From Odontesthes bonariensis (Eukaryota > Chordata > Actinopteri > Atheriniformes > Atherinopsidae): DNA of 64,000 nucleotides. Position numbers and translations under genes: made by a program. How positions within the stretch are numbered: position 1 is the stretch's first letter; the number at the start of each line of letters is the position of its first letter. The stretch is taken from assembly GCF_027942865.1 (NCBI RefSeq), contig NC_134509.1:7726254-7790253 (forward strand). Direction: 5' to 3'. The notes under the pieces were generated by a model. It saw only the letters and a program-made list of their open reading frames with translations. It was not told the DNA's origin and made no database searches. Below are positions 56,001 to 64,000 of this stretch, in pieces.

Positions 56001-57790
56001 ACTCCGCGTTTTCGTGGCTTCTCCCACCGGACTGGTCCACCGCCAGTACAAACATGACTTTGTCATAACAAAGAATAAATGCTCTAAAACTCGCAATTCT
56101 GCACTCTGGCTTGCAATTAAAAACATTTTGTTATCCGTAATGATGATCAGCAGCACTTAAAAAGATTTGATCATACATGGCCTTAAAGTGTAAAACGTTG
56201 ACCTATTTGAGGCATATGTTTGTAATATAGAAATACATTTCTCAGTATTTCAGTACTGTAACGGAAAACTGAGTGGACTGTGAATATGTGACATTGGGCG
56301 GTCGCCAGCAGGGAGCAGGGAAGGGTTAGGGATGGCCCGGCCTGAGAGTAAGGGGTTTCCCCTTTTATCGAGATCCAATCACAAGCGCTGCACGCCATGA
56401 CGTTGACCCAATATAATGTCGAGGTTCCCCTAACTTTCTGTTTTGGTGCATTTGAATGTGAAAAAGATTTGATTGAACGACTTATTTATTGACAACACGT
56501 TTCCTCCAAGTGGCCAATTCCAAGTTTAAGAACTACTTTTATGGGTAGAACTACATTAGTAATGTGTTATTATTTGGAAAAGAGATTTTCTCATGTAAGG
56601 ACTGCAATAAGCATGTATACTGTTTGCAGATATAGCTGCATATGCTGCACGTGTTGTCCTCAGGTTTTAATGGATGTTTAGTAACTTGAGGGACTGAATT
56701 TGAGGATGTCTTTAAAGTGGACATTTCAAATTATAGATCTTGAGGTGAATTGCCATATTAACTGTGAAAATACTGGTATATATATATATGCACTTATGTG
56801 AATGCAATACTAAAAAAAGCTCAGTGGAGCCACAGCTCTTTTGCTGTTGTGTTTGTGTTTTCACGTGAGGCTCATTGCATTTCTCTCCCCTGTGCCCTCG
56901 TCTCCTCCGAGTACACTTGGGTAATTGAGTTGTCCTTAAAAATATTTGACTGGGAACACTTTCCAGGTCACAGGCAGGAGGATGCAGGCGATATGATAGG
57001 AGGAGGCTCAAAATAGCCTCCACGACGTCTGACAGGGGTGTGACAAGTTAATACTACACTATAAACTGAATGAAAAGTCAGCATGTACGTTGTCTCAAAC
57101 ACATTTAATTCTCATCTGACAGACACAATGGATTACAGCTGTATCCAGCTGTGTTGCATGTCTAATTCAATTGAAGAAGATGGCTCCGTAGTAAGGATAT
57201 CTCATTTTACCTGGGTTTCAGGGGAGCAACGGTGAGTGCATATTTTGAAACAGGATCAGGAGATGGAGGACACAACAACCCCGATTGTTGTTCCTCTTAT
57301 TCCACAACAACACTGCCCTCTTCAGGGAAGCATCTAATGTGACAAAAACATATTCCCATAACTATCTCAAAGACTGGAGTGAGCTTTTCTATTTTGAATC
57401 ACAAACAGTGAAACTGGATATCTTTATATTGCATGTTTCAGACCCGATTAGTTAATTTTGCATGATGTAGTGAAAAACCTCAAGGCCTGGCTTTTCATCA
57501 GCTATATTTAAAGTGAGATTACCTGCCATGGGGATCTCTTCTTCCTGAAATCAGTTTCCTCCCTTTCTGTGAACTCCATTTATTCTTCTTCCTCTATCAA
57601 CCGTTGTTTTCTGCTCTCTTGTGGTTTGTTCAGATCAATTCTCATCTGCTGCTGAGGGATTCTTCTTTTCCGTTATCCGTCTTTCCTTCACTCAATACCC
57701 CTTCCTGCATGATGTTCATTCCTAATTGCATCTCCATGACCCAGTTTCTCTTTTATGTCCGCTTGCTGCGTTCAGGTCCTCTGCCCCTTT
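56001..57790. other. Intergenic DNA, nothing recognised
   Basis: AT-rich sequence with a short TATATA tract near 56777. I looked for nmu and pdcl2, which sit here in mammals, and saw no exon that I could assign to either. Confidence 0.35.
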
Positions 57791-57799
57791 ATCCTCTTT

Positions 57800-58290
57800 T
57801 TGCTCTTCATGTTTCTCCACCTAACCATGTGCCCTAATGTCGACCCCATACCATCATGCTTGGCTTTGACTTGTACGCTGACCACAAGCTGAATGGTCCC
57901 TCTTTTTGCAGCCAAGAGGACATGACGTCCATTATTTCTCCCAAAAAGAAATAAAAAGAAAGAAAAGTCGTGGCTTGCGTTTGTGCATGCAGTAACCAAC
58001 TGTGTTTACTGACAATGGTTTTTCAAAATTGTTCCTGGGCCCAAACAATGATTTCCACCACAGATTATTTTCTGCTTTTAATGGAGCCACCTGAGAGCCA
58101 GAAGATCCCAGCCATTCAGTATCGGTGTGAGCCTTGTCCCTTGTGTACAGAAAGATCTACAGATTCTCTGTAATCCCCACCATGGCATTCTTAAAATGTT
58201 GAGCTTTTTGCTCACATGATCTCTCAAAAAGTCTTAACCTTTTGTTTGTTGTCTTTGTTCTACTGCCCAATAAACAGTTTCAACGACTGT
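57800..58290. repeat. Fragment of a common fish interspersed repeat
   Basis: Contains CATACCATCATGCTTGGCTT, ACAAGCTGAATGGTCCCTCT, TGTGTTTACTGACAATGG and AAATTGTTCCTGGGCCCA, which I recognise from memory as a repeat seen in many fish and frog genomes. It is probably derived from a DNA transposon. A second diverged copy lies at 60.44-62.04 kb. No coding capacity. Confidence 0.6.
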
Positions 58291-59713
58291 AAATCAGTTT
58301 TTATTTTTTCTCTGTTTTTATTGGCATTGTACGCAAATAAAACATTTTTGGTAAATTGCTTTGCATTGTAATTGTTGCATATTCCGAATGACTTTCGCTG
58401 ACACACACGCATTTGTGAGTTTTCACCATCATCTATTTCATGAATCCAAATATAGACAATAACAGGACATCATTGCAGCTTCTATTCTCGTGCATGCCAG
58501 CAAACACTTCAAAAGCCACTCTCTGAAATTATACTTTGATAGAGAGATGACAGGTAAGTAGAGTAAGCCTCGTGGGTTATTCATAGGTTTCAACACTTGC
58601 ATGTTTTCTTTCCACCCTGCTTCCTGCCCATCCACTTGTCTCTTCATCTGGGAGACATAAAGTCTTTCGAGTGAACACCCACAAAAACCATCAACAACAA
58701 CAAAAAAAAAAATAAAGCACTTAGCAGTGAAATGGCCCATCGTTGTTTTCACAAATGTGACAAATCCAATGGAGCCACACCCTCTCCTACTAACAAATCA
58801 AATCAGCATTTTGGTATGGTTTAAACAGACGATCCTCTCACAAAATGAAATCTATAAAAAAGAAAAAAAAACAACAACTCAAAAGCATCATGTGGTGCTC
58901 TGTGTGCCTGCAGGCGTGTCCAGTAGATAATCTTGTGGAGCCACGATCGCTGAAGAAGCCGGGCATCATTTGTGCGCTTGTACAACCCCCTCCCCACCCA
59001 CCCCATATAAGTGCTTCACCTCACTTGTACATATTCGTATATTGAATTACTACAGGGTAATGGAAACCATGTAGAGTGCTGTGGGACATCCTTTTCCCAC
59101 ACAACAGCCGTTTAATCAGAGACACACTGCGGGCACTGTGCCACGGCATATGTCAATGTCTGTATGTGAGAGAGAGGAGGAGACACAGAGACCACAAAAA
59201 GAAAGACAGCAAGGGAACAAAGAAGCACATGAGACCATTGTCAAGCGTGTCCTTTTTTTTTTTTTTTTGCGAGGGTGTGTTTTTTTAAGATAATTTTTAA
59301 AAATCCAGAAGTGAAATTCAGTTTTCAGGATGCCTTCGTAACGTCATAATGGATCTTGAGTGGAACAATATAAATGGAAACTGATGAAGAGATTGGCCTT
59401 TAATTGGCCCCTTTCTGCATAGTGCCCCTGAGGGAGTGTGATGGAATATAAGCATTATCTCAATAAAAGATGTATTATCAGACCTCCTCACCAGAGTGGC
59501 CTGTGTGTGTGCATGTAGAGTAACCCACAACCAGCCCACAACCCCATAGTTTTACATATTCTGATCACAGGAAACATCGCCACATCCCTCAGCAACCACT
59601 GCCAGAGTTCAGGCTGCTCCAGCATAATTTCTATCTCAGATTTTCTCATCTGATGCCACTTGTCCTCGCAGTTTTTTGCGTCTGTGAAGCTTGATTCCTC
59701 TCTTCCTCTCCAG
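58291..59713. other. Intergenic or 5' intron DNA before exoc1l, nothing recognised
   Basis: Contains homopolymer tracts and short open frames only. Part may be a 5' UTR intron of the downstream gene, because its ATG exon begins at an acceptor-like CTCTCCAG (59706-59713). Confidence 0.35.
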
Positions 59714-59715
59714 TG

Positions 59716-60151
59716 ATGTCGTCTCTTTTGAGGGAGGAGATGCAGAGAGTTTTGTTCCGACCAGCAAAACATAGACTGGTGGAGTTTATAGAGATTGAAG
59801 AGCCATCGCGTGGAAAACATTTTCTGTGTGTCTCAGGTAAAAAAAAAAAAAAAAGAAGCTCTTTCATTGGCTGAAATTTGAATTCTTGCACTCTGTTTTT
59901 ACTGCAACTGAAATATCTGCTGCTGCACTGCACCGCTACCTGCTGAAGAATAATACGCTTTCTATTCTGCAGTTGGACAAAACAAGGTGGTGGAGTTATG
60001 CGTAGTGCAATGTCAGGAATCTCAGAAGTCCCTAAAGTCCGGATCCAAGAGGTCCCACACCAAACGCTCCACCATACAGGATTGCTACACAAGGACGGAG
60101 ATCTGGTCCCTGCAAAACCTGACTCTTGTTGATGGACGTGACCCTGATGTG
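59716..60151 (+). CDS. exoc1l: Exoc1l-like (exocyst complex component 1-like, Sec3 N-terminal type), first two coding exons
   Basis: Exon 59716-59836 starts MSSLLREEMQRVLFRPAKHR, then LVEFIEIEEPSRGKHFLCVS. A GT donor joins it in frame to exon 59973-60151, which contains VVELCVVQCQES, a basic KSLKSGSKRSHTKRS stretch, and TRTEIWSLQNLTLVDGRDPDV before another GT donor. The pattern FIEIE...FLCVS...WSL.DL..VDG matches the start of the Sec3 N-terminal (PH-like, phosphoinositide-binding) fold in EXOC1L as I remember it. In mammals EXOC1L lies on this side of CLOCK in this orientation, which supports the call. The next exon (expected NP-FDLHF motif) is not visible in the remaining 3.8 kb, so the gene probably continues beyond the window. 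The second exon is longer and more basic than I expect. A pseudogene cannot be excluded. Confidence 0.72.
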
Positions 60152-60439
60152 GTAATTAATCAAAATTATCAGCAAATTCCATTGTTTTGTATTGTTTAGG
60201 TTACTGAAAATTGCAGCTGTGCCATTTACAAACCCTTAAAATCATAGAATTTGGGAGATTTTCCAAAATGGAAAAATTTCACAAATTTGTTCAAACCGTT
60301 TTTTGAAACAATGACGTCAACAACAACGTCCCTTTCTAGCTAAAGAATTAAAAAGATATTCGAAATTTGATGCAGCAATAAACATAGAGGCAGGCTTACC
60401 GATGTGTGACATCACCCTTCCTTTTTAGTTATATTATCT

Positions 60440-62040
60440 GACTTTGGTTTGGAAACTGAGGATCCTCATTTCGGCAGTTTTTAAGAAGACTATATGTCCA
60501 GTCCACCGTTGTTGTCTGATCCTCCCCAACGTAATGCAGCATACATTGTCAACAGGAGACAGCTCTGGACTGCAAGCAGGCCAGTGAAGAGCACACATCC
60601 TTTGTCTATGAAGCCACGCTGCTGGAAGTCAAGCAGAATTAGGTCTGACATTGTCCTGCTAAAATGATCATTTGCCTCTCAGGAAAAGATGCTGTTTTGA
60701 TGGTAGCATACATCTCACTGAAATTCCAATATACACCTGTACATTAATGGTACTTTCACACACTTGCAAGCAATCCATACCACTGATGCCAATGCACCTC
60801 CATGCCACTTACGCTGTTTGTTGTATCTTTTGCTTAAAACCACTTTTTTTTCATCTTTGGCACATAGGACCAGACATCCCTTTTTTTCCTGAAAGCAACT
60901 GAAATGTGGACTCATCTGACCATAGAACATCTATCCACTGTGACTATACTGATCATGGCGACATTGCATCTTCTCATGCAGTGCCTCCTGAGGGCTTGAA
61001 GGCCACACATTTCCAACAATATGCACTTCCCGAGGCCCTGAATTTCAACTCAATTCAATTCAATTCAATTCAGTTTCATTTATATAGCGCCAAATTACAA
61101 CAAATGTCATCTCAAGACACTTAAATAATATAGTCTAATTCAAGACATTTGCAGTTCAATTAATTGTAATCATAATCCAATCAAATCCAATTAATTTAAT
61201 TTCAAAATAATACAATTCATTAATACAGAGCCAATTAAAAAACAATTTCCTAGCTGAGGAAACCAACAGATTGCACCGAAACTTGTCTTCTGTCCAATCC
61301 CCTGTCCTGAGCGTGCCTGAGGCGACTGTGGAGAGAAACGACTCCCTTTTAACAGGAAGAAACCTCTGGCAGGACCAGACTCAAAAAGGGTGGCCATCTG
61401 CCTCGACCAGCTGAGGGTTGAGAGGACAGAAAAGAGGGGACAACAAACACCGTAACACCATTCAAAGGACACCTGTTGAGACAGGGAAACACAAGTTAAT
61501 GACAACAATAATGACAAATGCACATAATATCATTTGAGGAATTAAACGGTGGGAAAAAGAGAGTAAAAGATTATTCATTTACAAGAACAAACTGAAATCA
61601 ATCAGAAAAAAAACAACTTAAACTTAAACCAACCAACCATCCACTGCAGTTCCTTTAATCCCAACACCATAGATGTTTAAGGACTAAAGTTCTGTGCAAA
61701 CCTTAACTCAGTGATATTTTTTGGAACTTTTTTGGTGATTCTCTGACAGACAAAGGGGTGAGCCACAACCAGTGTTGGCATGGAAAGACTAGACCTTTAG
61801 TGGGTGCTCCTTATATACCCAATCATGACACCCTCGCATGTCACCAGTTAATCTGTTGATTGTAGAATCTTTCAGAATGCTGTTACAGGTGTATTCTATA
61901 AACATTACTGTCTTAAATTGTGTCTCTTACAGCTTTTTTTTATTAATTTATTTTTTGAATGTATTGCTGTTGTCAAATTTCAAACTTGTTGATATTTTCT
62001 GAATACAACGAAGTTGGTAAACTTTCCTGGAAATGGTGTT
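60440..62040. repeat. Common fish interspersed repeat, degenerate, split by an L2 3' end
   Basis: Contains CTGGACTGCAAGCAGGCCAG, AGATGCTGTTTTGATGGTAG, ATTAATGGTACTTTCACACA, GGACTCATCTGACCATAGAA and CAGTGCCTCCTGAGGGC. After an interruption (61048-61530) it resumes with TTATATACCCAATCATGACA and its A/T-rich 3' end. It is the same family as the fragment at 57.8-58.29 kb. Not recognisably coding. Probably in an exoc1l intron. Confidence 0.6.
61048..61530 (-). mobile_element. L2-like LINE 3' UTR, minus strand
   Basis: Starts with tandem TCAAT units and TTTATATAGCGCCAAATTAC, then TTAACAGGAAGAAACCTCTG and GGCAGGACCAGACTC. This is the reverse complement of the 3' end of the LINE at 4.8-5.95 kb. Only the 3' UTR is present. 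Confidence 0.82.
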
Positions 62041-62570
62041 TGACAAGACATGTATTTTTGAGAGAGACATGATGAAGAATGAGCAACCTTGCCTTTATGA
62101 GATGTGAGCAAAAACATTGATGGTAACACATTTTAGGATGTAACTATCTATTGATCAGCACCGGAGGTGCCTCAGGAGCCATTTTAGGAAGTGACTTTGG
62201 GCAGCATCTTATGTGCATCTTTTTGCCTTTGTTGACCATATCATTTCATTTTACAAAAAAAGGTCTTTATAGACACCAGTCTGTTTCATATCGTTTTCTT
62301 AGATAGACAGAATATCACATCTTCAAATCTGGAATTGCTTCTGTCTTGATTAGTCAAAAACAGAATTTACAGAGGTTTTATAAACGGATTCTAGTTAACT
62401 TGGTGGCAAATGTGTACTTTTACTTGAATTAACTGTCATTAACAATGTTCCATGAACAACAAACAATAGAATAAAAATGGAAAAATATTAAAAGCAACAG
62501 GAGAATATCTGTTACCTTTGTTGTCCCATATGATCAGCTCATAAACACCTGCACCTCCATGAGCTAACTT
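62041..62570. other. Non-coding DNA, nothing recognised
   Basis: AT-rich sequence between two repeats. No exon was seen. Confidence 0.35.
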
Positions 62571-62572
62571 AC

Positions 62573-64000
62573 ATTACATTACGGTCATTTTGCAGACGCT
62601 TTTATCCAGAGCGACTTACAATAAGTGTGTTCCACATCGGTAGTCAAAAGAACTTCAGGTCACAAGAAATCATAAGTGCATTTCCTTCCAAAACCAAACA
62701 GCTAAGTGCATCACTAGTGCGGTACGTTAGGTACCTAGACAAATGGGAAGACAATTTAGAAAACAAAGACAATTTAGGAAACAAATAAGTGCGTAAGGAG
62801 CTAGGACGAAACAGGTGATGTCCTAAGAGGGCGGATCAGGGCAGTGTTTCCTGAAGAGATGGGTTTTCAGCCTGCGGTGAAAGATGGGCAGCGACTCAGC
62901 TGTCCTGACATCAGTCGGGAGATCGTTCCACCATCGGGGTGCCAGAACAGAGAAAAGCCGTGACCGTGTCGATCGTGCGCAGGGACCGCTGAGTGACGGG
63001 GCAGACAGCTGCCTGGAGGCCGCAGAGCGAAGTGGTCGGGCGGGGGTGTAGGGCTTGACCATAGCCTGGAGGAGCTGTTCCTTCCACTGCCCTGTAGGCT
63101 AGCACCAGAGTCTTAAACTGGATGCGAGCAGCTACAGGGAGCCAGTATAGAGAACGGAGAAGGGGAGAGGTGTGGGAGAACTTGGGGAGGTTGAACACCA
63201 GACGAGCAGCAGTTTTCTGAACCAGCTCCAGAGGTCTGATGGCAGAACCCGGGGTGCAAGCAAGGAGCGAGTTGCAGTAGTCCAGGCGGGAGATGACAAG
63301 AGCCTGGATGAGCACCTGCGCTGCCTTGTCGGTGAGGAAGGGGCGAATCCTCCGGATCTTGTAAAGGAGGAATCGGCAGGAACGGGTCACTGATGCGATG
63401 TTTGGCGAGAACGACAGTTGGTCGTCCAGGGTCACACCCAGATTCCTCGCGGTCCGGGTTGATGTCACCACGGAGTCATCCATGGTGATGGCCAGATCTC
63501 GTAACAGGCAGCCCTGCCCCGGGAGAAACACCAGCTCAGTCTTGTCCAGGTTGAGCTTAAGGTGGTGTATCGACATGCAACCCCGAGATGTCTGCCAGTC
63601 ATGCAGCAATGCGTGCCAACACTTGGGTGTCAGAAGGGGGAAAAGACAGAATCAGCTGGGTGTCATCTGCATAGCAGTAGTAGGAAAAGTTATGGGAGTG
63701 GATGACAGAACCAAGAGAGGATGTGTAGAGGGAGAAAAGAAGAGGACCCAAGACCGAACCTTGTGGAACCCCAGTGGTGAGCCTACGTGGCTTTCGACAC
63801 AGACCCTCTCAGTGTTACCTGGTAGGAGCGATCTGTCAGGTAGGATGAGAACAAGGAGAGTACAGAGCCAGAAACACCCATTCCCTCCAGGGTAGAGAGA
63901 AGGATGTGGTGGTTCACTGTGTCAAATGCTGCAGACAGGTCCAGGAGAATCAAGACAGAGGAGAGAGAGTTAGCTCGAGCAGTTTGGAGTGACTCAGTTA
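62573..64000 (-). mobile_element. L2-like LINE with most of its reverse-transcriptase C-terminal half, runs off the right edge
   Basis: On the minus strand, reading in from the right edge: LLDLSAAFDTVNHHILLSTL, GVSGSVLSLFSSYLTDRSYQV, then the catalytic CYADDTQLILSF near 63680, LNLDKTELVFLPGQ, NLGVTLDDQLSFSPNIASVT, LVISRLDYCNSLLACTPG, SLYWLPVAARIQFKTLVLAY, and, after a frameshift near 63060, SVLAPRWWNDLPTDVRTAES. The 3' end is GTCGCTCTGGATAAAAGCG and (ATGTA)n. At least two frame breaks (near 63060 and 63790) make this copy inactive, but it is the best preserved LINE in the window. Confidence 0.9.

Overview
The window is vertebrate nuclear DNA, almost certainly from a teleost fish and probably a percomorph. 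It has intron-rich genes with GT-AG splice sites, compact introns, and fish-type L2, Rex3/RTE, SINE, hAT and Harbinger remnants. No prokaryotic features were seen. I joined exons by hand using reading frame, splice sites and remembered family sequences. No alignment or database search was run.

Layout: fip1l1 runs leftwards (3835 to 26, 10 coding exons) and continues past the left edge. About 13 kb of repeat-containing intergenic DNA follows. Next is a complete class III receptor tyrosine kinase gene of the KIT type, running rightwards (16767-34032, 21 coding exons, 955 codons). A complete clock gene runs leftwards (51730 to 38515, 20 coding exons, 885 codons), with probable non-coding 5' exons out to about 55.8 kb. 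kit and clock meet tail to tail. Right of clock lie about 4 kb of intergenic DNA, two exons of a gene resembling exoc1l (59716-60151, rightwards), and nested interspersed repeats. An L2-like LINE runs off the right edge.

The order FIP1L1 ... KIT ... CLOCK ... EXOC1L is that of human chromosome 4q12, but nine genes that separate them in mammals are not visible here (LNX1, CHIC2, GSX2, PDGFRA, KDR, SRD5A3, TMEM165, PDCL2, NMU). This suggests the reduced copy of the block left after the teleost genome duplication, so these genes may be the 'b' ohnologs (fip1l1b, kitb, clockb). That is inference from gene order.

The four genes do not form one pathway. Fip1l1 is an mRNA 3'-end processing factor, Kit is the stem-cell-factor receptor, Clock is the circadian bHLH-PAS activator, and Exoc1l is a small Sec3-N-terminal-like protein. 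No new biological system was found. The points most worth checking are the 33-glutamine run in Clock, the short upstream ORFs before its start codon, the altered signalling tyrosines of Kit, the tail-to-tail kit/clock ends, and several datable nested transposon insertions.
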